Of a DNA stretch of 64,000 nucleotides, positions 10,186 to 20,360 are shown piece after piece. This DNA comes from an uncultured Sulfolobales archaeon (lineage in GTDB: Archaea > Thermoproteota > Thermoprotei_A > Sulfolobales > NBVN01). A program made the translations under genes and the position numbers. The stretch lies in contig CALEDH010000008.1 of assembly GCA_937949785.1 (NCBI GenBank), positions 62,001 through 126,000 on the forward strand. The letters are read 5' to 3'. Each line of letters opens with the position of its first letter. Positions within the stretch are counted from its first letter, which is position 1. The notes below the pieces were generated by a model that saw nothing but the letters and a program-made list of their open reading frames with translations, had not been told where the DNA came from and did no database searches.

Positions 10186-11652
10186 GTGAGTGAGAGGAGG
10201 ACAGTAGATATTAAGGTGCTTTGGACAAATCTCTACAGGTCTGTGAGGACCTTCCTACTTACTTTTGTAAAACCTGTTGAGAGCTCCATATCATACAGGC
10301 TTGTGGAGACTTTCATTAAGAGGAAAGAGTTTGTTGATGAGTTAGATGATGATAGATATCACTTACTGCTGAAGGTAAACCTTAAGAACTACTCGTTAAA
10401 CGCTAACGAGTTCTCATACTCTTTAATACCTTTATCGCTTACATACATTCCTAAGATAATATCTAAAAAAGGTGATTACGCTCTCAGCATCTTCCTATTC
10501 GAGGGTTTTAGCAAGCCTAAGCTCATAGCATCAGCTATAACTGTTAATAAGGATAGAAATCTAGAGAATGATGTTAAGTACTTAAGACCTATATTAATAT
10601 CTTTAGCGCCAGACATCTCAGACACGCATATCAAGAAATGCTCGAGTAGGGTTTCAAAACTACTCTTAGATGATGTACTGATATACTTCAGTAAATACGC
10701 ACCTAGGTACTTCGAGACCTTTAACTCTTTAGAACTTATGAAACCCCTCGTAGTTATGACCTTGAGAAGCGGTCTTGAGACCTTTGACGAAGTTAAAGCC
10801 GTAGTATCAGATGGTAACGAGTATAGGGAGGTAAGGATACCGATTAAGGCACCGTCCTGGAGTTTTAATGACTTACCGCCAAAGGTAGTGGAAGACGTTA
10901 AGACGATCGTAGTTAACCCGATAGTTAAGGGGTATGACTTCGCCCCTAAGGGGGCGTTCATCACAGGTCCTCCAGGTGTTGGTAAATCAGTCATGGCTGA
11001 GGCGTTAGCATCATCCTTAAACCTCAAGATAGTTGAGTTAAGACCAGGCCTATATAGATCTATGTGGTATGGTGCGACTGAGAAAATGTTGAATGCTATA
11101 TTCCATCAAATAATTAAGAGGAGGTCTGAGGTAGCCCTAATCATAGATGATGCCGAATTTGTTAGCAGTAGGAAGTACACCATACATGAAGCCCATATAA
11201 GTGAGATATCAACAATGCTTTACCATTTACAAAGACCTGATAGACCGTTCACAATACTATCTGCGAATAACCCAGAGTTAATTGACCCAGCCTTACTAAG
11301 ACCTGGTAGGATCGATGTATCAATAGTTCTAGGATTTCCTGATAAGGTTATGAGACGTAATATCGTGGAGAGGAATTCGAATAAGTATAAAATCAAAGTT
11401 GATGATGGACTCATAGACCACATCGTAGGTATTACTAAGTGGTTCTCAGCTGCTGAGGTCGATGCCTTCATAAGGCTAGCTGCTAGTAGAGGTAACAGTA
11501 AGATATCAGCTGAGGACGTGGATTGGGCGAGGAAGAAGATATCAGTAAATCATAGCGAGCGGAGGTCGATGCAGGAATTCCTTAGGTGGTGGGTTTCTAA
11601 GGCGCAGGGAATGGTAATAACTTACATACCAACTGAGAATGAGGTTGAGTAA
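10186..11652 (+). CDS. AAA+ ATPase (CDC48/FtsH-like AAA domain) with uncharacterised N-terminal region
   Basis: ITGPPGVGKSVMAEAL Walker A, VALIIDDAEF Walker B, DPALLRPGRIDVSIVLGFPD (second region of homology). Confidence 0.85.
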   Translation: MSERRTVDIKVLWTNLYRSVRTFLLTFVKPVESSISYRLVETFIKRKEFVDELDDDRYHLLLKVNLKNYSLNANEFSYSLIPLSLTYIPKIISKKGDYALSIFLFEGFSKPKLIASAITVNKDRNLENDVKYLRPILISLAPDISDTHIKKCSSRVSKLLLDDVLIYFSKYAPRYFETFNSLELMKPLVVMTLRSGLETFDEVKAVVSDGNEYREVRIPIKAPSWSFNDLPPKVVEDVKTIVVNPIVKGYDFAPKGAFITGPPGVGKSVMAEALASSLNLKIVELRPGLYRSMWYGATEKMLNAIFHQIIKRRSEVALIIDDAEFVSSRKYTIHEAHISEISTMLYHLQRPDRPFTILSANNPELIDPALLRPGRIDVSIVLGFPDKVMRRNIVERNSNKYKIKVDDGLIDHIVGITKWFSAAEVDAFIRLAASRGNSKISAEDVDWARKKISVNHSERRSMQEFLRWWVSKAQGMVITYIPTENEVE

Positions 11653-11661
11653 GTAGGGATG

Positions 11662-12621
11662 TTAATTAGGTTGGTTTATCTCAGTTAATTCCTTCAAAAC
11701 CACCTTAGCACAGTATTTAAGTACAGGCTTTCTAATCCCTAACATCAATAATAATCTGTAGATAAGGGGGGTCTTAAAAGGGGCTCCAGCAGCTTTCGGA
11801 TGTCCACCCCCTCCAAGCCTTACTGCTAACTCCCTTATGTTTAAATCGTTGCTTCGGATGCTGAGGCTGCCTTCCTTATACACGATAACTACGTCAGCAT
11901 TATACCTACTCATTATAAAATGTGCTATATAGGATGTAGAGCTTTCCTCCCACTCCTTCATAACTATTGCAGCCTTAACGTCATTTACTTCAAATACTAT
12001 TAAGTTCTTAACCACCGAGTTAAACACCTTTAAATCCCTGTCCATGACGTCCTCTGCACATTTAACGATCTCATCGCTTAGCAAACCGTCAAACCCGACT
12101 AACTTACTGATTAAACGCTTCCTCCACTTATTACCTGGCTTGCAGACCACATACCTACTGAGGAAGTTTCCTAGGTAGTCGTTGAAAATCCATAAGTCGT
12201 TGGAACATGTTGCCCTAGCTAATTGTAACGAATTAAAGTCGGAAACCTTCAAAGCTTTTGCGACAACTCCGGCAGCACAGGTATTCATATCTACGTAGAG
12301 GTTGACACCTAAACTAAGCATTTTATCAATCCAGGAACCCTGCCACACATGGTGGTCAAACCAGTAGACATTGGTTCCCTCACTTCTTAATCTACTGACC
12401 TCCTCAACCAGTAATTGGTAGGTTACGTGGTTGACGCCTAAGTCACATATGTAGAGTTCATCGCATTTCAACCTTCTTAAAACTTTATGTAGATTATGTG
12501 GTTGGGTAAGTGTGATTCCAGGATCACCTGATTTCCTACCCTTTAAGTATTTGACGATCAAAGCAGCTGAAGTCAATCCATCAAGATCTGTATGAGTTAC
12601 TATTTCTATACCGTCACTCAA
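11662..12621 (-). CDS. DHH-family phosphoesterase
   Basis: IVTHTDLDGLTSAAL, YWFDHHVW (DHH), LGGGGHPKAAGAPF (DHHA1). Confidence 0.9.
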   Translation of the reverse strand: MSDGIEIVTHTDLDGLTSAALIVKYLKGRKSGDPGITLTQPHNLHKVLRRLKCDELYICDLGVNHVTYQLLVEEVSRLRSEGTNVYWFDHHVWQGSWIDKMLSLGVNLYVDMNTCAAGVVAKALKVSDFNSLQLARATCSNDLWIFNDYLGNFLSRYVVCKPGNKWRKRLISKLVGFDGLLSDEIVKCAEDVMDRDLKVFNSVVKNLIVFEVNDVKAAIVMKEWEESSTSYIAHFIMSRYNADVVIVYKEGSLSIRSNDLNIRELAVRLGGGGHPKAAGAPFKTPLIYRLLLMLGIRKPVLKYCAKVVLKELTEINQPN

Positions 12622-12741
12622 ACATCACACCTAAGTATCTCACAATACTTTCTTAAATTTTTTGCTATCATAAATATTTACGTTAACATGTTTAATTAAA
12701 CTTTTTAGTTAAGTAATCATTTATTAATTGAGTATGCAAAG

Positions 12742-14067
12742 GTGTGTAAAATGAAGTCCCAGTTGATTCTGGCTTTAGTTGTAGTGGCAATCATAGCTGG
12801 AAGTATTGGGTATTTCACAGCATCTATAGCCACACCTCCTAAAGTAGTTACAACGACAGTCACTACGGCGGCTCCAGCATTGACTACTACGATAACTCAG
12901 GTAACCACAGTTACTGCACCGCCAACAACCGTTACTGTTACGAAATTACCTGAAAAGCTTAAGATCGCCTTCGTATACGTAGGGCCTATAGGTGATTATG
13001 GTTGGTCGCACGCGCATGACGTCGGTAGGAGGTATATTGAATCAGTATTTAGGGATAAAATAGAAACGTACTACGTTGAATCTGTTGAAGAACCTAAGGT
13101 CTACGATGTGTTGAGGAAGTTAGTTGGTGAGGGGTATAAGGTTATATTCACAACTAGCTTTGGATTTATGGATGGGACATTACGGGCTGCTAAGGACTTC
13201 CCTAACGTAATATTCTTTCACTGCTCCGGTTATGAAAGGTGGAATAACCTAGGGACTTACTTCGCAGACCTCTACCAGCTATACTACCTCAACGGATTAA
13301 TAGCAGGTGCGTTAACTAAGTCTGGTAAGGTAGGGTATGTAGCTGCTCACCCCATTCCAGAAGTCGTCAGACATATAGACGCATTTGCCTTAGGTGTTAG
13401 GGAAGTTAATCCGAAGGCGAAGGTTTACGTTGTGTGGATACATGCATGGTACGACCCTCCGAAGGCTAGAGCAGCTGCAGAGTCTTTAATAGCGCAAGGC
13501 GTAGACGTCCTAGCCTTCACCGAGGACTCCCCAGCAGTTATAGAGGTTGCCCAAGAATACTATAACCGTGGCATACCTATCTATGTGTTCTCCCACTACA
13601 GCCCTATGCTGAAGTTCGGACCTAACGTAGTAGTCAGCGGTCAACTAGTGAATTGGGGAGTAATATATGAGGACATAGTTGCTAAGGTACTTACAGGTGT
13701 TTACAACACCACTAACTTGAAGAACGTAGATTATTGGTGGTTATTAAGTGAGAGGGCGGTGGAGTTAGGTGCGGATTTCGGAGTTCCTATAAATCCAAAG
13801 TTCGTTGAGGTATTGAAGAAGGTTAAGGTTAACGAAAAAATAAGCGGTGATGATATAAGCGTATATGACCTAGTGATGTTGAGGTTAAAGCAGATGAGCG
13901 AGCCCAGACCAGCTTTCGACCCGTTCTGCGCTGTTAAGGAACCTATACTAAGTCAGGATGGTAAGGTATTAGTAAGGCTAGGAGAGTGTTTAGGACATGA
14001 AGCGTTGTGGAGTATTATGTCATTTGTTGATAACGTAGTCGGTTCTATACCTGCAGGTAGTGGTTAA
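12742..14067 (+). CDS. BMP-family ABC transporter substrate-binding protein (nucleoside/simple sugar)
   Basis: Signal plus Thr-rich linker; IAFVYVGPIGDYGWSHAHDVGRRYIE; position ahead of ATPase and two permeases. Confidence 0.9.
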   Translation: MCKMKSQLILALVVVAIIAGSIGYFTASIATPPKVVTTTVTTAAPALTTTITQVTTVTAPPTTVTVTKLPEKLKIAFVYVGPIGDYGWSHAHDVGRRYIESVFRDKIETYYVESVEEPKVYDVLRKLVGEGYKVIFTTSFGFMDGTLRAAKDFPNVIFFHCSGYERWNNLGTYFADLYQLYYLNGLIAGALTKSGKVGYVAAHPIPEVVRHIDAFALGVREVNPKAKVYVVWIHAWYDPPKARAAAESLIAQGVDVLAFTEDSPAVIEVAQEYYNRGIPIYVFSHYSPMLKFGPNVVVSGQLVNWGVIYEDIVAKVLTGVYNTTNLKNVDYWWLLSERAVELGADFGVPINPKFVEVLKKVKVNEKISGDDISVYDLVMLRLKQMSEPRPAFDPFCAVKEPILSQDGKVLVRLGECLGHEALWSIMSFVDNVVGSIPAGSG

Positions 14068-14070
14068 TAG

Positions 14071-15648
14071 GTGCTTAGGTTGGAGGTAAATCAAACCTAT
14101 TTTTCATTAAATACGACTAATAGTAATCATGATTACGTACTCTCAGTTAGGGGTGTTAGTAAGTTTTTTGGCAGTATAACTGCTTTAAAGGAGGTTGACT
14201 TAGATGTTAGGAAGAAGGAGATTCACGTATTACTAGGCGAGAATGGGGCTGGTAAGACCACTTTAGTGAACATCCTCTACGGTATTTACAGACCTGATTC
14301 TGGAGTGATTAACGTATTCGGCAAGGATGTTAGGATAGGTTCGCCGAGAGACGCCATCTCCTACGGGATCGTGTTGGTCCAACAACATCCTATGTTAATA
14401 GATAAGATGACTGTAGCTGAGAACCTCTCCATCAGTTTTAGAAAGTTAGGTTATTTTAAATCACCTAAAATTATTAAAGAGTTAATCAGGGAGTATAGTA
14501 GTAGGTATGGCATTAGCGTAGATGTTGACGCCTTAGTAAGCAATTTATCATTTAGTGAGAAGCAGGAAGTAGAGCTTATCAGGGCGTTATTACTTGATGT
14601 CAAGCTATTAATACTTGATGAGCCAACAACGATGTTAACCTCTTATGAGAGGAGGAAGCTGTTCTCAGTCTTAAGGGGGTTAATCGATGAAGGTAGGTCA
14701 GTCCTCCTAATCACACATAAAGTTGTTGAAGCCTTAGAGATTAGTGATTGGATAACGGTGTTGAGGAGGGGGGAGGTCGTAGCCTCCAGACCTAAGAACG
14801 CGTATTCGGTAGATGAATTGGTGAAACTCGTTGTAGGCGAGTCTATTCGGGCAGAACCCATAGTTAGTGAGGACTTCAGCCCTGGCAACAGTGTTAGACG
14901 TCCTGAAGTATTAAGCGTTAAGGATTTAACCGTTGTTAATGATGCTGGCGGGATAGCTGTTAGGGGTGTTTCCTTAGATATCAATTCTGGCGAGGTCGTC
15001 GGTATTGCCGGTGTATCCGGTAACGGTCAGAAGGAGCTGTCTGAGGCGTTAGCCGGTTTGAGGAAGGTGAAGGGCGGTAAGATCTTGATATGCGGCTTAG
15101 ACGTAACTAATAGGGGTCCTGGTGATAGGGTTAGAGCCGGCTTTGCGTATATACCTGAGGAAAGATTAAGGTATGGCGTTATAGGGGAGATGAACGTTGC
15201 TGAGAACTTCATGCTTAAGAATCATAAATCGTTCAGTAAATACGGTTTAATATTAGAGAAGGACGTCGTGGAGAGCGTTGAGGAAGGGATAAAGGCCTTC
15301 AACATCGTTACTAGAGGACCTTCAGAGAAGGTTAAGGCGTTATCAGGGGGTAATATTCAGAAATTAATAGTTGCTAGGGAGTTAAGGTCTAATCCTAAGG
15401 TAATACTAGCCCACAATCCTACGTTAGGACTTGACTTAAAATCGGCAGTACTGGTACGTGAGTTATTGATAAAGGCGAGGTCTAACGGTTCGGGAATACT
15501 CCTTATATCTGAAGACTTAGATGAGGTCCTCACGCTCTCAGATAGGGTTGTCGTTATGTATAGAGGGTCAATAGTCTATGAGACCAGTAGAACTACAGCC
15601 TCACGTGATGTATTAGAGAGGGCTATGCTGGGGCTTGTAAATGTTTGA
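14071..15648 (+). CDS. Nucleoside/sugar ABC transporter ATP-binding protein (tandem ABC domains)
   Basis: GENGAGKTTLVNILYG; LILDEPTTMLT; second domain GVSGNGQKELSEALAG, LSGGNIQKLIVARELRSNPKVILAHNPTLGLD. Confidence 0.92.
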   Translation: MLRLEVNQTYFSLNTTNSNHDYVLSVRGVSKFFGSITALKEVDLDVRKKEIHVLLGENGAGKTTLVNILYGIYRPDSGVINVFGKDVRIGSPRDAISYGIVLVQQHPMLIDKMTVAENLSISFRKLGYFKSPKIIKELIREYSSRYGISVDVDALVSNLSFSEKQEVELIRALLLDVKLLILDEPTTMLTSYERRKLFSVLRGLIDEGRSVLLITHKVVEALEISDWITVLRRGEVVASRPKNAYSVDELVKLVVGESIRAEPIVSEDFSPGNSVRRPEVLSVKDLTVVNDAGGIAVRGVSLDINSGEVVGIAGVSGNGQKELSEALAGLRKVKGGKILICGLDVTNRGPGDRVRAGFAYIPEERLRYGVIGEMNVAENFMLKNHKSFSKYGLILEKDVVESVEEGIKAFNIVTRGPSEKVKALSGGNIQKLIVARELRSNPKVILAHNPTLGLDLKSAVLVRELLIKARSNGSGILLISEDLDEVLTLSDRVVVMYRGSIVYETSRTTASRDVLERAMLGLVNV

Positions 15649-16711
15649 GTTAAAGGTTTTGAGGCGTTATGAAGTATCTACTAAACTTAAATTAACGGTA
15701 TACACCTTATCATTCGTCGTTGGTTTATCAGCATTCACACTGCTAGAAGTTTCCTACGGAGCTGACCTATATGAAGTTATAAGTAAATTACTTATTAAGC
15801 CGTTAACCTCATATAGCGATTTCCAAGTCACGATAAGGTATGCAATCCCTATAGGTATTATGTCCTTAGGGCTTATACTACCGTATAGGTCCGGTATATA
15901 CTCAATAGGAGCTGAGGGTCAGATGGCTGTAGGGGTTATATTTGCTGCATGGACAGCTTATTCGCTAATCGATCTGGAAAGTCCTTATTCAATCGTAGTA
16001 GCACTGCTTGCTGGGACTTTCGGAGGCCTTCTATGGGGTTTAATACCAGGTCTCCTTAAGGGTTTGTTAAACGTTAACGAGGTCTTAATAACTTTAATGC
16101 TTAATTTTACCGCATATTCGTTAACTGATTACCTGATTTACGGACCTTGGAGAAGTCCTAAGGCATACGGCTTCCCCCTAACAGAGCCTATACCTAAGTC
16201 ATTTATGATGCCATCATATGATGGCATACATTTAACCAACTTAATAATATTCGTTTTATTAACGGTTGTTATGAACACCGTTATTAAGAAGACCGTTCTC
16301 GGCTACCAGATCCGGGCATACGGATTAAATCCTACGGCTGCTTACTCTGCTGGGATAAGCTTCCTGAAAGTAGCTTTACTATGCTTAGCTATAAGCGGGG
16401 CGCTGGCGGGGTTGGCTGGGTCGTTACAGCTCATAGCAGTACATGGTAGGTTAGGGCCGAAATCGTGGAGTGTGACTGAGGGATTAGGTTATACGGCTAT
16501 AGTATCAGCCTGGCTTGCTAGGTTAGAGCCGTGGGCTGTGTTACCATCAGCACTACTGCTTGGGGCTTTAGTTAATGGCGGCTTAACTATTAAGGCAGTC
16601 TTAGGTCAGCCTGAAGGCATCGTAAGTATTATGAATGGGATTATACTGCTTTCAATAATTTCCGCTGAGTTCTTCATTAATTATAGATTGGTTATTAAGG
16701 TGGGTAGGTAG
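15641..16711 (+). CDS. Nucleoside ABC transporter permease
   Basis: 356 aa multi-TM; RSGIYSIGAEGQMAVG motif. Confidence 0.9.
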   Translation: MFELKVLRRYEVSTKLKLTVYTLSFVVGLSAFTLLEVSYGADLYEVISKLLIKPLTSYSDFQVTIRYAIPIGIMSLGLILPYRSGIYSIGAEGQMAVGVIFAAWTAYSLIDLESPYSIVVALLAGTFGGLLWGLIPGLLKGLLNVNEVLITLMLNFTAYSLTDYLIYGPWRSPKAYGFPLTEPIPKSFMMPSYDGIHLTNLIIFVLLTVVMNTVIKKTVLGYQIRAYGLNPTAAYSAGISFLKVALLCLAISGALAGLAGSLQLIAVHGRLGPKSWSVTEGLGYTAIVSAWLARLEPWAVLPSALLLGALVNGGLTIKAVLGQPEGIVSIMNGIILLSIISAEFFINYRLVIKVGR

Positions 16712-16713
16712 GT

Positions 16714-17664
16714 ATGATAGATACGTTTCTGGTGGGGAATTTCATATTCCTAACCCTGAAGAATGCAGTGCCGTTAGTTCTGGCCTCCGTCGGCGAGGTA
16801 ATTGCTGAGAGGTCTGGTATTATTAACTTAGGGGTTGAGGGTTCTATGGTTGTAGGGGCTTTAGTAGGTGTTGCTGTGACCTTGATGAGTGGTAATTACT
16901 TATTGGGCTTCGCGGTCGGCGGTTTGGCAGGACTGCTACTAGCGTCAATACATGGATTTATCACGGTGGTATTCGGAGCGAATCAAATAGTCTCCGGTAT
17001 AGCGGTAACTATGACCGGCTTAGGTCTAACAGCTCTTCTAGGTAGGGGGTATGTTGGTAGGTCGTTATACGGGTTGAGGCCTTCACCGCTATACCCATAC
17101 GATGTAGGAGTACCTGATTACCTAAAACCTCTGCTAGCAGCCTTAGTAAGACATGATATCATAGTCTACTTATCGATAATAATCCCACTACTGGCTACGT
17201 GGCTACTCTTTAAAACTAAGTACGGAAATTCTGTAAGGGCATGTGGTGAGAGTCCAAGCGTAGCTGAATCATTAGGTATTAACGTAATTTTAATTAGGTT
17301 TTCAGCTGTGTTATTAGGGGGTTTCTTAGCAGGTCTTGGTGGTGCGTATCTATCATTAGGTATTGTCGGGACATGGGTTGAGAACATAACAGCAGGTATT
17401 GGTTGGATAGCCGTCGGCTTAGTAGCGTTCAGTATGTGGATGCCTGTTAGGGTTTTAATGGCCTCATATATTATGGCTGCATTAATATCTATGTCCTACA
17501 TACTGCAGGGTAAGGTAGGTGTTAGTAGTTACTTCCTGGCTATGATCCCCTACATAGGGACGATAATGATACTCACAATAGTTAATGTTGAGAGGTTTAA
17601 GTTGAAGTTAGGTGCGCCTACTGCCTTAGGAAGGCCGTACATACGTGAAGAAAGGTTGGGGTAG
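16714..17664 (+). CDS. Nucleoside ABC transporter permease
   Basis: 316 aa multi-TM; ERSGIINLGVEGSMVVGA motif. Confidence 0.9.
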   Translation: MIDTFLVGNFIFLTLKNAVPLVLASVGEVIAERSGIINLGVEGSMVVGALVGVAVTLMSGNYLLGFAVGGLAGLLLASIHGFITVVFGANQIVSGIAVTMTGLGLTALLGRGYVGRSLYGLRPSPLYPYDVGVPDYLKPLLAALVRHDIIVYLSIIIPLLATWLLFKTKYGNSVRACGESPSVAESLGINVILIRFSAVLLGGFLAGLGGAYLSLGIVGTWVENITAGIGWIAVGLVAFSMWMPVRVLMASYIMAALISMSYILQGKVGVSSYFLAMIPYIGTIMILTIVNVERFKLKLGAPTALGRPYIREERLG

Positions 17665-17701
17665 TGATTAAGCTTTATATTTGAGATGTATATAATTAAA
17701 T

Positions 17702-18643
17702 GTGTGTAATATGCAGTTAGATGAGTTAAGCAACGAGATATCTAAAGTTATTTCTAGATCGTCTAAATCCGTTGTAGCGTTATTCACTGTAAGCTATGCC
17801 TACGACTTCATGCTCAACCCAGTGCCGGTAAGGGGGGCTGGGTCAGGTTTTGCGGTCAGCAGGAATTTAATTGTAACGAATAATCACGTAATTAGCGGTA
17901 GTTCTAAGATCTCAGTAATTATGGCTGACGGCACTAAAATGAATGGTGAGGCGGTATCAGTAGCTCCTTGGAAGGACTTAGCGTTAATAGGTGTTGAAGG
18001 GGAGTTAGAACCAATACAGTTAGGTGATTCATCAAATATTAGGATAGGTGAGATAGTATTCGCTGTCGGCAATCCGTTAGGACTGTGGAGCGGTCCTACC
18101 GTGACAATGGGTGTTGTAGGCGCTGTGGGGAGGACTATAGCAGCTAAACCGGAGTTGATCCTCGAAGATTTAATTCAAACAGATGCTGCGATAAACCAGG
18201 GGAATAGCGGAGGCCCTCTAATAAACGCCAGGGGGGAGGCTATCGGTGTTACCACAGCTATAATACCGTTTGCTCAGGGGATAGGGTTTGCAATACCGAT
18301 AGATGATGTTAAGATGTTCTTAGACCAGGTTAAGAAGTATGGGAAGGCGATAAGAGCTTGGATAGGGGTTTACGTAACTAATATAACGTCAGAACTTGCT
18401 AGGACGTATAGGTTACCAGTTAATAGCGGAGTTATAGTTATTAACGTGTTACGTGGATCGCCGGCAGATGAAGTAGGTTTAAGGCAGTCAGACATAATAG
18501 TTGAGGTTGATGGAAATGAGATCAGGAGTTCTAAAGACCTACGTAGAGCAGCTGAAAAGGCTATTGAGAGGGGGTATATAAGAATTAAAGTTATCAGAGG
18601 TTATAAGGAGTACTACTTAGAAGTACCTCTTATAGTAGAATGA
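17702..18643 (+). CDS. HtrA/DegP-like S1C serine protease with PDZ domain (probable start ATG 17711)
   Basis: GSGFAVSRNLIVTNNHVI, KDLALIGVE, DAAINQGNSGGPLIN catalytic triad; C-terminal PDZ. Confidence 0.92.
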   Translation: MCNMQLDELSNEISKVISRSSKSVVALFTVSYAYDFMLNPVPVRGAGSGFAVSRNLIVTNNHVISGSSKISVIMADGTKMNGEAVSVAPWKDLALIGVEGELEPIQLGDSSNIRIGEIVFAVGNPLGLWSGPTVTMGVVGAVGRTIAAKPELILEDLIQTDAAINQGNSGGPLINARGEAIGVTTAIIPFAQGIGFAIPIDDVKMFLDQVKKYGKAIRAWIGVYVTNITSELARTYRLPVNSGVIVINVLRGSPADEVGLRQSDIIVEVDGNEIRSSKDLRRAAEKAIERGYIRIKVIRGYKEYYLEVPLIVE

Positions 18644-18739
18644 TGTTTTAACCAGCTCTCCTAATAACCTAACATCATTAATAGGACTTTACCTGAAGGA
18701 AGATTTAAGTTAGGTAGTAGTAGTGGTAATGGATAAGAC

Positions 18740-19609
18740 ATGTACAGCGGTAAGTCATTAGATTTAAAGAGGATGTGTAGGGATGAGTTTGAAGCACATC
18801 ACATTTATAAGTCGTTAAGTAGGCATCCATTAGTCAATGAAGATGTTAGGAACGTATTTAGGGAGGCATCTGAGGATGAATGGGAACACTACAAAATCTT
18901 AAGTAGTATTGTAGGTGAGTGTAAATCGAATACCTCTAAACTTAAGACGTTAATGTACTTAGCGATTTCCATACTCTTCGGGACTACGGTTACTTTAAAG
19001 GTTATAGAGCTCTCAGAGAGGTCGGCTTTAAGCTCATATAACGAGTTAGCTAAGTTAGGAGGGCTACATAACCAGCTCTTAAAGTTAGTTGAAGATGAGG
19101 AAAAACATGAGCTTGAATTAATTAATAGTTTAGATGAGAGGAGAGTTAAGTATTTGAGTTCGATATCTTTAGGTGTTTCAGACGCGTTAGTTGAGTTAAC
19201 CGGTATTTACGCAGGTGCTTTAGGTGTTCTATCATCTACGTTTAATGCTGGTTTAATAGGGGTATTAGCCGGAATCTCTGCCGCGTTATCCATGACAGTA
19301 GCTTCGTATACACAGGCAAAGCAAGATGTTAGTAAGTCACCCCGCATGGTAGCTATTTTCACCGGGCTATCGTATTTAGCGGTTGTTGTAATGCTTGCGT
19401 TACCGTACTTACTAATACCATCTATAATGGTGGCCTTCTCGTTAATGTTAGTAACTGCCCTAACTTTAATAGCGTATATGACGTTCTACACCGTCATACT
19501 GCATGAGAAGAAATACCTCAGAGAATTTGCTGAGAATTCATTACTTTTATTAGGTACGTCATTCCTACTTTACATCCTCGGCAATGTACTCAGTATTAGT
19601 TTTAGGTAA
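18740..19609 (+). CDS. Ferritin-like (erythrin) domain fused to VIT1/CCC1-type transporter
   Basis: N-term EFEAHHIYKSL..EDEWEHYKIL and EDEEKHELELI; C-term SLGVSDALVELTGIYAGALG...ISAALSMTVASY typical of VIT1. Confidence 0.85.
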   Translation: MYSGKSLDLKRMCRDEFEAHHIYKSLSRHPLVNEDVRNVFREASEDEWEHYKILSSIVGECKSNTSKLKTLMYLAISILFGTTVTLKVIELSERSALSSYNELAKLGGLHNQLLKLVEDEEKHELELINSLDERRVKYLSSISLGVSDALVELTGIYAGALGVLSSTFNAGLIGVLAGISAALSMTVASYTQAKQDVSKSPRMVAIFTGLSYLAVVVMLALPYLLIPSIMVAFSLMLVTALTLIAYMTFYTVILHEKKYLREFAENSLLLLGTSFLLYILGNVLSISFR

Positions 19610-19646
19610 GCATTCATAACTTATGGAGTTAGGGTTGGTGTGGTAG

Positions 19647-20360
19647 TTGATGGAAGTAGAGGTAACTTCAGATATTTCTAGGTCTTTAGCATTAGCTAAT
19701 AACTTAGTAAACGGTATTGAGTCCTTAGTAGAGGACTGTTCATGTGGTAATGCATACATATTTAACGAGTTTACTTCGTTGGAAGACCTCCTCGATGAGG
19801 AGGTAGAAGTAGGTTTGAGCGGGTGTTCTAATGCGGTTGAAAATCTATTTGAGTTGAACGACCTAATTAGGTATGGCTTAGTACGTGGCGTAAGGGTGAG
19901 GGAGGGGGTATTAGGCGTTGACTATCATATGCTGTACGAGTTAGCTATTAGCACGGCTTTAGAGAACATCATTCCGTACATGAAGGAGATCTCGTTAAAG
20001 ACAGCAATTACAGGGGTTGAGTACATGTATATTATTTTAAAGAGTGGTAGGGCATTACTGCTTGAGGGTGAGGCTAACAGGGTTGCGATACCGGCTGTCA
20101 GCGCTACCTTAATGATCCACACACATAGCTCTATATGCAATCCCTCAGCCAACGACTTAAGAACTACTTTAAATTTATTCTTTGATGGTGGGTTAGGAAG
20201 CGGTATTACATCACCTACATGCTATTACATCTTATTTAGAGTAGGTCCCTTCACTGAGGGTGATTACCTAACCTTGAAAAGCCTACGTAAATCTAAGCAT
20301 GGCTTTGAATTACTACGTAGGAGGTTCGTCGGCAGTAACGTATTACTACTCTTAGGTTAG
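19647..20360 (+). CDS. Hypothetical protein with JAMM/MPN-like metal motif
   Basis: 237 aa; IHTHSSICNPSANDL resembles JAMM HxH...SxxD. Confidence 0.5.
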   Translation: MMEVEVTSDISRSLALANNLVNGIESLVEDCSCGNAYIFNEFTSLEDLLDEEVEVGLSGCSNAVENLFELNDLIRYGLVRGVRVREGVLGVDYHMLYELAISTALENIIPYMKEISLKTAITGVEYMYIILKSGRALLLEGEANRVAIPAVSATLMIHTHSSICNPSANDLRTTLNLFFDGGLGSGITSPTCYYILFRVGPFTEGDYLTLKSLRKSKHGFELLRRRFVGSNVLLLLG

